Program-made: the position numbers and the translations under genes
Notes under the pieces: generated by a model
The model's database searches: none
The model's input: the letters and a program-made list of their open reading frames with translations, nothing else
What the model was told of the DNA's origin: nothing
Source of the DNA: JBIICS01 sp044238735
Lineage (GTDB): Bacteria; Bacteroidota; Bacteroidia; UBA4408
Direction of reading: 5' to 3'
Assembly: GCA_044238735.1 (NCBI GenBank)
Contig: JBIICS010000114.1
Coordinates: 1 to 9,126, forward strand
Length of the DNA: 9,126 nt
Part shown: piece by piece, positions 1 to 5,053 of the stretch
How positions within the stretch are numbered: position 1 is the stretch's first letter
Layout: each line of letters begins with the position of its first letter

Positions 1-210
1 TTAAAGGCCTTTATTGATGGGGTTACTGCAGCGGCCATAGGCGCCATAGGGGGTGCTGTTATCATACTTGGATCAAAACAATTAACAGATATTACAAGCA
101 TTACAATTACACTAATATCCATCTTAATGCTTATCCTATTTAAAAAAATAAAAGAGCCTTATCTAATTGTGGCAGCAGCCATAATCGCATTTTTAATTAA
201 ACTTCTATAA
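1..210 (+). CDS. chrA: Chromate transporter (ChrA family), C-terminal fragment
   Basis: The first 69 codons are open from the left edge in frame 1 and end in TAA at 208-210, so only the C-terminus is present. The fragment begins LKAFIDGVTAAAIGAIGGAV, and the FxxGVTAAAxGAIxGAV pattern is characteristic of the last part of CHR-domain chromate transporters. It then has two hydrophobic segments (about residues 31-42 and 51-69) separated by a short basic stretch, KKIKEP. Family members are inner-membrane proteins thought to export chromate, by one or two CHR domains. The rest of the gene lies outside the window, so I cannot say whether it is a one- or two-domain form. The HxlR gene downstream is convergent with it. 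No clear intrinsic terminator separates them, only a weak TCCCA/TGGGA inverted repeat around 247-283. Confidence 0.8.
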   Translation, partial: LKAFIDGVTAAAIGAIGGAVIILGSKQLTDITSITITLISILMLILFKKIKEPYLIVAAAIIAFLIKLL

Positions 211-308
211 GCTGAACAGTTAAACTATTTAATTATTAAAGTAAATCCCATCCGTCATAAAGGCTTTCGCTCCAATTTGGGACTTGTACCTTTATTTGTG
301 AGCATGAT

Positions 309-635
309 TTAATTCATAAATTCCTGCCCCCATTTATAAAGTGAAGTAATACTAGGAAGCAATTTTTTACCCTTCATAGTTAAGGTATATTCAACTGTTG
401 GAGGTACTGTTGCAAAAACTTCTCTTGTAATTATACCATTAGTTTCCATATTTTTTAGCTCCTTAACTAGCATCCTCGTATTTATTCCTTCTACATTTCT
501 TTCTATTTCTTTAAATCTCAATTTTCCCTTCGATAAATGATAAATAATCGGCATCGCCCATTTTCCACCTATTATGTCCAAAACTTCCTTTAGCGAACAG
601 GTTTTTTCGGAAATCTTACTTTTTTTATTAGCCAT
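309..635 (-). CDS. HxlR-family winged-helix transcriptional regulator
   Basis: A 108-residue protein of normal HxlR length. It shows the family signature in order: a Cys near the N-terminus (C13), the D-x-IGGKW motif (residues 20-26), the RFKEIERNVEGIN segment leading into the recognition helix (about 40-62), and the wing motif PPTVEYTLT (78-86), followed by the C-terminal dimerisation helix ending in YKWGQ. HxlR proteins are dimeric DNA-binding regulators, and many respond to electrophiles or oxidants through the N-terminal Cys. I chose the ATG at 635; a GTG directly before it (638) would add one residue and cannot be excluded. The gene is divergent from the YCII/isomerase-like pair and shares a promoter block with it (695-730), so it most likely controls that pair and itself. 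Target and effector are inferred, not seen. Confidence 0.9.
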   Translation of the reverse strand: MANKKSKISEKTCSLKEVLDIIGGKWAMPIIYHLSKGKLRFKEIERNVEGINTRMLVKELKNMETNGIITREVFATVPPTVEYTLTMKGKKLLPSITSLYKWGQEFMN

Positions 636-666
636 CACTTACTGATTTTATTAAATACTTTATTAT

Positions 667-1179
667 ATGTTACTACTATACATTAGTGTAACTACTTGCA
701 AAAGTAAAGTATTGAGATTAGCTTTGCAACAAACCTTTAAACCGATTGAGTGGTTATATCAATTATCCATTTCTAATACTATAAAATTGCTTACAGAAAA
801 AAAAATTCTGAATGAAGATTCAGTAAAGGTTTATATAATTATTACCGAATCGCTAGAAGGATGGAAAAATCCTATGACCGAAGATGGTAAAACCGTTTTA
901 CTAAAACATTATGCCTGGTTAGCAGAATTAAAATCTAATGGAAAACTATTACTTGCCGGACCTACTGATGTTGAACTGATTTCAACAAGTAAAATTAACC
1001 CAATAGGACATATTACGGGGGTCATTATGCTAAATGTAAAATCAAGAGAAGAAGCGGTAGAATTGGCTTTTAATGATCCGTTTCATTTGAATGGTTTTCG
1101 AAGAAACAAAGTGCATTCTTTTAAAATCACTATTACTGATAATTCTCTATTTGAACAATTAAATCGATTAACAAAATAA
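667..1179 (+). CDS. YCII-domain protein (N-terminal extent uncertain)
   Basis: The coordinates give the longest open frame from an ATG (170 codons); the true start is probably further in. The YCII domain begins near residue 53 (VKVYIIITES). Family features follow: H81 in LLKHYAWL, the GKLLLAGP turn (92-99), the GVIMLNV strand (118-124), and AFNDPFHLNGF with D137 in the DPF motif. YCII proteins are small dimeric ferredoxin-like (alpha+beta barrel) proteins with a conserved His and Asp. Some act in dehalogenation or aromatic degradation, but most are of unknown role. Residues 1-52 resemble no domain, and the promoter at 695-726 lies inside that stretch. Possible internal starts are TTG at 787 (giving about 130 aa) or ATG at 874, which would lose the first strand. 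An ATG at 812 is one frame off and stops after four codons, which may mean a frameshift. It is followed after 26 nt by the isomerase-like gene. Confidence 0.72.
   Translation: MLLLYISVTTCKSKVLRLALQQTFKPIEWLYQLSISNTIKLLTEKKILNEDSVKVYIIITESLEGWKNPMTEDGKTVLLKHYAWLAELKSNGKLLLAGPTDVELISTSKINPIGHITGVIMLNVKSREEAVELAFNDPFHLNGFRRNKVHSFKITITDNSLFEQLNRLTK
693..729. promoter_or_regulatory. Candidate HxlR operator: nested inverted repeats
   Basis: Two inverted repeats are visible. TACTT-GCAA-AAGTA (693-706) is a perfect 5-bp repeat with a 4-nt spacer. TTGCAAA (696-702) is mirrored by TTTGCAA (723-729) with a 20-nt spacer, about two helical turns apart. They cover the boxes of both divergent promoters, which is where an autoregulating HxlR dimer would be expected. 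Binding itself is inferred from position and symmetry. Confidence 0.45.
695..726 (+). promoter_or_regulatory. Bacteroidota-type promoter for the YCII/isomerase-like pair
   Basis: CTTG (695-698), a 20-nt spacer and TAGCTTTG (719-726) match TTTG-N19/20-TAnnTTTG with one mismatch in the -33 box. Transcription would start near 733. This lies downstream of the ATG at 667, which argues that the upstream part of that open frame is not translated from this promoter. Confidence 0.55.
699..730 (-). promoter_or_regulatory. Bacteroidota-type promoter for the HxlR gene
   Basis: Read on the minus strand, GTTG (730-727), a 20-nt spacer and TACTTTTG (706-699) fit the Bacteroidota primary-sigma pattern TTTG-N19/20-TAnnTTTG, with one mismatch in the -33 box. 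Transcription would start near 692, giving a leader of about 57 nt before the ATG at 635. It is fully interleaved with the plus-strand promoter. Confidence 0.55.
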
Positions 1180-1205
1180 TTTTTTAAAACTTAAAACTTT
1201 AAAAC

Positions 1206-1478
1206 ATGAACAGAATATTAGTAATCTTAACAATCGATACAGAAAATCTTCCGGCAAATTTTCAGGAAATTATAAAACATGAACGCGAAGTGGTAGCCAA
1301 ATGGAAGGCAGAAGGGTTTCTAGACCAATTATTTTTAAGACAAACTAAAAATGGAGCAGTACTTATTTTTAAAGATATTGATGAAGTTAAGGTGAATGAA
1401 TTAATGCCTACATTACCTCTTTATCAATTAAAAAAATCAATAGAAGTATTTCCTTTAATTAAGGATAAAGAATTTTAA
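1206..1478 (+). CDS. Muconolactone delta-isomerase-like small protein
   Basis: A 90-residue protein beginning MNRILVILTID. It has one ferredoxin-like beta-alpha-beta unit: strand 1 (residues 2-9), a long helix (18-36, with EIIKHEREVVAKWKAEG), then the strand-helix-strand part GAVLIFKDIDEVKVNELMPTLPL. The GAVLIF-(x)n-LPTLPL-type ending is typical of the muconolactone isomerase-like family, many of whose members are not true isomerases. The gene starts 26 nt after the YCII gene on the same strand with no promoter between them, so the two are very probably one transcript under the HxlR-linked promoter. Both proteins have the same dimeric alpha+beta barrel fold type, which suggests related small-molecule chemistry. 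The substrate is unknown. The start is the only suitable ATG, preceded by an A-rich leader. Confidence 0.75.
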   Translation: MNRILVILTIDTENLPANFQEIIKHEREVVAKWKAEGFLDQLFLRQTKNGAVLIFKDIDEVKVNELMPTLPLYQLKKSIEVFPLIKDKEF

Positions 1479-1591
1479 TAAAGGAAGGATTAAAAATTTG
1501 AATCTTGATTTTTCATGACTCGGCTTCCAAGCTCGAGCCGGTAACGACTTAAAATAAAGAGAATCTTATTTAACGACACCTTATCGTACCA

Positions 1592-1627
1592 AAAACCCCT
1601 GATAAATACAACTTTATCAGGGGTTTT
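1592..1627 (+). terminator. Intrinsic terminator after the YCII/isomerase-like pair
   Basis: A perfect 15-bp stem (1592-1606 with 1613-1627) closes a 6-nt loop, TACAAC. The stem has a CCCC/GGGG core, and its distal arm ends in TTTT on the plus strand. The A-run on the other side (1591-1595) means it could also work for minus-strand transcription arriving from the 1832 open frame, that is, as a shared bidirectional terminator. It is 114 nt past the stop at 1478. Confidence 0.7.
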
Positions 1628-1714
1628 CCGGTTAAGTACCCTACGGGTCGGATTTATCGAACTTTTTGGAAGATTTTGAAGCGATACGAACCCTAATATA
1701 GTTAGAATCTTAAG

Positions 1715-1736
1715 AATCTACGGTGCACCGTAGATT
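1715..1736. repeat. Perfect 22-bp palindrome, function unknown
   Basis: Each half is AATCTACGGTG or its complement, meeting at a central TGCA without a spacer, so the 22 bp read the same on both strands. There is no T-run after it, so it is not a good terminator. A partial direct copy of the left arm, AGAATCT, lies just upstream at 1704-1710 and recurs at 1713-1719. It could be a protein-binding site or the remnant of an interspersed repeat. Confidence 0.6.
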
Positions 1737-1831
1737 TGTATTCAGAATAACCCAAGAATTTATAGTTTTTTTACTGTTGTTACCCTGTTTAAAATTTTTA
1801 AGTAGTTGGATTAATAGGCTCAGTGATGTTG

Positions 1832-2068
1832 TTAAATTCGGTTCGCTACCATCCATGCCTTTTTATTTAGCCTCATTATTTCAAATTCATTTAATTTAAT
1901 TGCCCCTCCAACTTCAATCCCTCTTATTCGCTTTAGAGTAATTTTTATGCCCATTTTTCTAAAATGATACTCTACAAAATGAGCGCCAATAATTTTTGTA
2001 CCAACCGGCTTTGGTGTAACAAAAAAGGTTGGAACGTGATTTTCATGTGATTTTTCCGGGATATTCAC
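1832..2068 (-). CDS. Hypothetical protein or gene remnant
   Basis: A frame of 78 codons from a GTG at 2068 to TAA at 1832-1834. I do not recognise the product. It is basic and probably soluble, with GTKIIGAHFVEYHFRKMGIK and a C-terminal NKKAWMVANRI, and has no signal peptide or membrane segment. The same frame stays open upstream of the GTG for 30 more codons (to 2158), without an ATG, until it meets the TAA that ends the four-helix-bundle gene at 2159-2161. There is no promoter of the Bacteroidota type in front of it. It could be a real small gene with a GTG start, the tail of a gene whose beginning was lost when the neighbour arrived, or chance. Codon content looks plausible for coding but I did not measure it. 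Confidence 0.3.
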   Translation of the reverse strand: MNIPEKSHENHVPTFFVTPKPVGTKIIGAHFVEYHFRKMGIKITLKRIRGIEVGGAIKLNEFEIMRLNKKAWMVANRI

Positions 2069-2158
2069 ATTGTTTTCACGTTTTGCTAATTTCTTAATCG
2101 CTTTGCGATCAATATAAGCGTTGTGCCTGAAAGGTCTGAGCAGAATTTTTTGAAATGT

Positions 2159-2503
2159 TTATGAAAGATTTTTGATCATGGCATAAAGCATTCTTGAAAG
2201 TTCATCTGCTTTAGTGATAAAGGCATCGAACTCTTCTTTGCTTAAGGTTTCTTGTTCACACAAAATATCAAATATTGCAACGCATTCAAATACAGAGCCA
2301 CGAGATGTTACAAAATAATTTTTTCTATCTGGCTTAGAGAATTTGCCGGAACCTTCTGCAATATTTAATATTACGCTAAATGAAGCTCTGCCAAGTTGAT
2401 CTTTTACGTAACTATCAAGTTTTCTATTCAGAATTAGTCCTTTGCAATCAAGATGAAAAACTTTGGCTTTTTTATATACTTCCAGTTTTTGAAAATCGAA
2501 CAT
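2159..2503 (-). CDS. Four-helix-bundle protein (S23/IVS-type)
   Basis: A 114-residue protein, full length for the family known as 'four helix bundle protein' or 23S rRNA intervening-sequence (S23) protein. The signature runs in order: MFDFQKLEVYKKA (1-13), YVKDQLGRASFSVILNIAEGSGKFS (32-56), KNYFVTSRGSVFEC (62-75), and a last helix rich in E, L and M (LSKEEFDAFITKADELSRML). The family was first found encoded in insertions in 23S rRNA of Leptospira. Free-standing copies are common in Bacteroidota, and their function is not established. No rRNA surrounds this copy. It starts at an ATG after an A/T-rich leader and lies about 100 nt downstream of the tRNA-Leu gene on the same strand, with a hairpin terminator between them. 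I saw no perfect promoter of its own, so readthrough from the tRNA unit is possible. Confidence 0.85.
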   Translation of the reverse strand: MFDFQKLEVYKKAKVFHLDCKGLILNRKLDSYVKDQLGRASFSVILNIAEGSGKFSKPDRKNYFVTSRGSVFECVAIFDILCEQETLSKEEFDAFITKADELSRMLYAMIKNLS

Positions 2504-2550
2504 TTCTTTTAATCTTTAATTTAAGAGCGAGAAACATAATGAGAATGAAG

Positions 2551-2601
2551 AAAAATCAGAGTTCGAAACTTCGCTTTCGCTCTGTTTCTCACTCTGATTT
2601 T
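2551..2601 (-). terminator. Hairpin terminator downstream of tRNA-Leu
   Basis: An outer stem of 11 perfect base pairs (2552-2562 with 2591-2601) and an inner stem GAAAC/GTTTC (2565-2569 with 2584-2588) are separated by a 2x2 internal loop. On the minus strand the second arm ends in TTTTT (2555-2551), as expected for intrinsic termination of the tRNA transcript. The outer stem starts right beside the tRNA 3' end (2603). Confidence 0.7.
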
Positions 2602-2602
2602 G

Positions 2603-2686
2603 TACCCAGAGCCGGGGTCGAACCGGCATATCCGTGAAGATACTGGTGTTTGAGACCAGCGCGTCTACCGATTCCGCCATCTGGGC
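2603..2686 (-). tRNA. tRNA-Leu(CAA)
   Basis: Read on the minus strand this is an 84-nt class II tRNA. The acceptor arm is GCCCAGA/TCTGGGT with a G-U first pair and discriminator A at 2603. The D-arm contains GGCGGAATCGGTAGACGC. The anticodon arm is CTGGT/ACCAG around the loop CTCAAAC, giving anticodon CAA (2652-2650), which reads the Leu codon UUG. A long variable arm (TATC-TTCACG-GATA) and the T-arm GCCGG-TTCGACC-CCGGC follow. The long variable arm together with CAA identifies leucine. The bases after the discriminator read CAA, so the CCA tail is not encoded and must be added after transcription. Confidence 0.95.
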
Positions 2687-2744
2687 AAGTTATTGAAAAT
2701 CATTGATTTAGCTAATAAACTAGGTAAACATGAATTCAATGCCT

Positions 2745-2775
2745 CAAAACTACACATTATTTCGAAATCAACAAA
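2745..2775 (-). promoter_or_regulatory. Bacteroidota-type promoter for tRNA-Leu
   Basis: On the minus strand TTTG (2775-2772), a 19-nt spacer and TAGTTTTG (2752-2745) match the consensus in every fixed position. The start would lie near 2738, leaving a leader of about 50 nt before the mature tRNA 5' end at 2686. Confidence 0.7.
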
Positions 2776-2789
2776 TGCTTGTTCATTTT

Positions 2790-2821
2790 TTTGGGTTTTT
2801 TAGCCTTTTTATGTACCTTTG
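2790..2821 (+). promoter_or_regulatory. Bacteroidota-type promoter for prs
   Basis: TTTG (2790-2793), a 20-nt spacer and TACCTTTG (2814-2821) match the consensus in every fixed position. Transcription would start near 2827, leaving a short leader of about 16 nt before the prs ATG at 2843. Its -33 box is only 14 nt from that of the divergent tRNA promoter. Confidence 0.8.
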
Positions 2822-2842
2822 CACCCTTATAAATAGGGACTA

Positions 2843-3775
2843 ATGGCTTCGCAAATAAAATTCTTCTCAGGAACCTCCTCCTACTATGTGGCAGAGAAAA
2901 TTGCCCAAAGTTACGGACAAGAGCTCGGAAAAGTTACCGTTTCGCGTTTCAGCGACGGTGAATTCCAACCCTCATTTGAAGAAACGGTTCGTGGTTGCGA
3001 TTTATTTATTATTCAAAGCACTTTCCCGCCTACTGATAATTTATTCGAATTGCTTTTAATGGTAGATGCCGCCAAAAGAGCTTCTGCCCGAGAAGTTATA
3101 GCCGTTATGCCTTATTTTGGTTATGCACGCCAAGATCGAAAAGACAAACCGCGTGTTGCTATTGGCGCTAAAATGGTATCTAACCTTTTGGCAGCTGCTG
3201 GTGTAACCCGTGTAATGACTATGGATCTTCATGCCGATCAAATCCAGGGATTTATTGATGTTCCGGTAGATCACTTGTATGCTTCAACAATATTTTTACC
3301 CTATATAAAAAATTTAAACTTACCTAACTTAACCATTGCCGCTCCTGATATGGGTGGAAGCAAACGTGCCAATGCATACGCTAAACACCTTAATTGCGAT
3401 ATCGTTATTTGCTACAAACAACGCTCTAAGGCTAACGTGGTAGATAGCATGACCGTTATAGGTGATGTTGAAGGAAAAGATATTGTTTTAGTGGATGACT
3501 TAGTTGATACTGCAGGCACTTTAACTAAAGCTGCAGACATGATGCTAGATCGCGGTGCTAAATCGGTTAGAGCTGTTTGTACACACCCCGTTCTATCTGG
3601 AAATGCCTACGAAAGAATTGAAAAATCAAGAATTGCGGAACTATTAGTTACAGATACTATTCCTTTAAAACAACAAAGCCCTAAAATAAAAGTAATAAGT
3701 GTAGCCGATTTATTTGCCGATACCATTCGTAAAATTTCACAACACGAATCTATCAGTAACAATTTTATAATGTAA
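2843..3775 (+). CDS. prs: Ribose-phosphate pyrophosphokinase (PRPP synthetase)
   Basis: A 310-residue cytosolic enzyme of normal class I length. It makes 5-phosphoribosyl-1-diphosphate (PRPP) from ribose 5-phosphate and ATP, the precursor for purine, pyrimidine, NAD, histidine and tryptophan synthesis. Visible motifs are FSDGE (36-40), the ATP-site RQDRK (96-100), DLHADQIQGF with the metal-binding H130 (128-137), the PDMGGSKRA segment (168-176), the flexible-loop K192/R194, and the PRPP loop VDDLVDTAGT (217-226). All key residues are present. The ATG at 2843 follows closely on a consensus promoter and is the natural start (MASQIKFFSG). It is the first gene of a plus-strand run: rplY starts 37 nt after its stop with no promoter between them. 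Confidence 0.97.
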   Translation: MASQIKFFSGTSSYYVAEKIAQSYGQELGKVTVSRFSDGEFQPSFEETVRGCDLFIIQSTFPPTDNLFELLLMVDAAKRASAREVIAVMPYFGYARQDRKDKPRVAIGAKMVSNLLAAAGVTRVMTMDLHADQIQGFIDVPVDHLYASTIFLPYIKNLNLPNLTIAAPDMGGSKRANAYAKHLNCDIVICYKQRSKANVVDSMTVIGDVEGKDIVLVDDLVDTAGTLTKAADMMLDRGAKSVRAVCTHPVLSGNAYERIEKSRIAELLVTDTIPLKQQSPKIKVISVADLFADTIRKISQHESISNNFIM

Positions 3776-3812
3776 TTTTTTAAATAATAAATAACCAAAA
3801 AAACAAAACAAA

Positions 3813-4409
3813 ATGAAACAAGTATCTTTGAGCGGTGTGTCTAGAACACACGTAGGGAAAGTGGATGCGAAATCAAGCAGAAACGAAGATTTAATTCCGG
3901 CAGTTGTATACGGAGGTAAAGAACAAAAGCATATTAAAATTGCTTACATAGATTTACACAAAGTTTTATATAGCCCCGATGTATATCAAGTAAACTTAAG
4001 TATCGACGGCGCTTCCTCTGTACCAACTATCGTTAGAGAAATTCAATTTCATCCGGTAACTGATAAAATTTTACATGTAGATTTCTTAGAGTTGGTTCCA
4101 GGAAAAGAAGTGGTAGTAGAGATTCCGTTAAAATTTGTTGGAACTTCTCCGGGCGTTTTAGCTGGTGGTAAATTAATTAAGAGCATGCGTAAAGTCAAAG
4201 TAAAAGCCACTGCCGAAAATATGCCGGAAGCTGTAACAGTTGATATCAGTTCTTTAAACATTGGCTCTACCTTAAAAATTAAACAAATAGATCTTAAAGG
4301 AGCAAAACTGGTAGACACTCCAGAAAGAGCAGTAGCTGCTGTTAATGCTACTCGTAATACTCAACAGGCTGCAGCAGATGCTGCTCCTGCAAAGGGTGCT
4401 AAAAAATAA
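3813..4409 (+). CDS. rplY: 50S ribosomal protein L25/general stress protein Ctc
   Basis: A 198-residue protein of the long, two-domain L25 (TL5/Ctc) type. The N-terminal L25 domain (about 1-92) has the conserved IPAVVYGG turn (28-35) and the REIQFHPVTDKILHVDFLEL strand-loop region (74-93) involved in 5S rRNA binding. The C-terminal beta domain (about 95-180) contains the PGVLAGGKL segment. The tail is rich in Ala and Lys (AAADAAPAKGAKK). It binds 5S rRNA in the central protuberance of the large subunit. The ATG follows an A-rich leader without a Shine-Dalgarno sequence, 37 nt after prs, so it is read with prs. An intrinsic terminator follows 20 nt after its stop. Confidence 0.95.
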   Translation: MKQVSLSGVSRTHVGKVDAKSSRNEDLIPAVVYGGKEQKHIKIAYIDLHKVLYSPDVYQVNLSIDGASSVPTIVREIQFHPVTDKILHVDFLELVPGKEVVVEIPLKFVGTSPGVLAGGKLIKSMRKVKVKATAENMPEAVTVDISSLNIGSTLKIKQIDLKGAKLVDTPERAVAAVNATRNTQQAAADAAPAKGAKK

Positions 4410-4429
4410 TTGTACTTTTTAACAATTTT

Positions 4430-4460
4430 AAACCCCGTTAATCAACGGGGTTTTTTATTT
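4430..4460 (+). terminator. Intrinsic terminator after rplY
   Basis: The stem AAACCCCGTT/AACGGGGTTT (4430-4439 with 4444-4453) closes the tetraloop AATC and is followed by a T-rich run (TTTTTTATTTTATT from 4451). It stands between rplY and pth and should end most prs-rplY transcripts. Confidence 0.85.
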
Positions 4461-4489
4461 TATTAAAATCTATTTAATAAATTAGAAAA

Positions 4490-5053
4490 ATGAAATTTTT
4501 AATTGCGGGACTTGGAAATATTGGAAAAGAATATGATCAAACCCGACACAACATCGGTTTTACGATATTAGATGAATTAATAAAAGATCAATCTATTCAA
4601 TTTAGAAATGATCGATTAGCAGAAGTTTGTGAGATTAAACACAAAGGACGTACCCTTGTCTTAATTAAACCTACTACTTATATGAATCTAAGTGGAAAAG
4701 CGGTTCAGTATTGGTTAAATGCAGAAAAGATTCCTCCTGAAAACTTACTTGTAATTCTTGATGATCTGGCACTGCCTGTTGGCACCCTTAGACTTAGACC
4801 GGGAGGTAGTGATGCCGGACATAATGGTTTAAAAAATATAAACCTCGTATTAGGCCATCAAAACTACCCACGCCTTCGTTTTGGTATTGGAAATAATTAT
4901 CCTAAAGGGAAACAAGCTGACTTTGTCCTTAACCCTTTTAACAAAGAAGAACAATTAATTTTACCGGAAAGAATAAAACTTGCTTGCGAAATTATTAAAG
5001 CATTTTCAGCTATTGGAATACAAAACACGATGAATTTGTACAATAACAAATAA
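4490..5053 (+). CDS. pth: Peptidyl-tRNA hydrolase
   Basis: A 187-residue cytosolic enzyme that frees tRNA from peptidyl-tRNAs dropped by the ribosome. The bacterial Pth family is clear: FLIAGLGNIGKEYDQTRHNIGF with N10 and the catalytic H20, KPTTYMNLSGKAV with N66, the ILDDLALP segment with D91, GGSDAGHNGLKNI with N112, and RLRFGIGN. These match the known catalytic Asn, His and Asp positions. rplY-pth is a common gene order in bacteria. Here the two are separated by a terminator and no consensus promoter is visible in 4454-4489, so pth may depend on readthrough or on a non-consensus promoter. Its stop TAA (5051-5053) overlaps the next ATG (5053-5055) as TAATG, suggesting translational coupling. 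Confidence 0.96.
   Translation: MKFLIAGLGNIGKEYDQTRHNIGFTILDELIKDQSIQFRNDRLAEVCEIKHKGRTLVLIKPTTYMNLSGKAVQYWLNAEKIPPENLLVILDDLALPVGTLRLRPGGSDAGHNGLKNINLVLGHQNYPRLRFGIGNNYPKGKQADFVLNPFNKEEQLILPERIKLACEIIKAFSAIGIQNTMNLYNNK

Larger units (their letters stand above)
1479..1831. other. Gene-free stretch with terminator hairpin and palindrome
   Basis: No convincing coding frame is seen here on either strand. It holds a strong 15-bp hairpin (1592-1627) and a 22-bp perfect palindrome (1715-1736), listed separately. A locally GC-richer patch around 1517-1548 contains short CGGCT/AGCCG inverted arms. The rest is AT-rich and unassigned. Confidence 0.6.

Noticed and set aside
1731..1738. TAGATTTG as a possible plus-strand promoter -7 box
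   Set aside because: No TTTG or TTG box lies 19-21 nt upstream, and no plus-strand gene follows.
2094..2112. ATCGC/GCGAT hairpin as a terminator of the four-helix-bundle gene
   Set aside because: The stem is only 5 bp with a 3-nt loop and has no T-run on the minus strand.
2380..2637. Plus-strand open frame of 85 codons
   Set aside because: It runs antisense through the four-helix-bundle gene and the terminator into the tRNA-Leu. Its end, RAGVEPAYP, is the usual false peptide from the complement of a tRNA T-arm.
3056..3274. Minus-strand open frame inside prs
   Set aside because: It lies wholly antisense to a well-conserved enzyme gene, with no recognisable product or promoter.
3607..3798. 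Minus-strand open frame at the 3' end of prs
   Set aside because: Shadow of the prs reading frame plus AT-rich spacer.
4049..4318. Minus-strand open frame inside rplY
   Set aside because: Antisense to conserved L25 sequence, no family resemblance.
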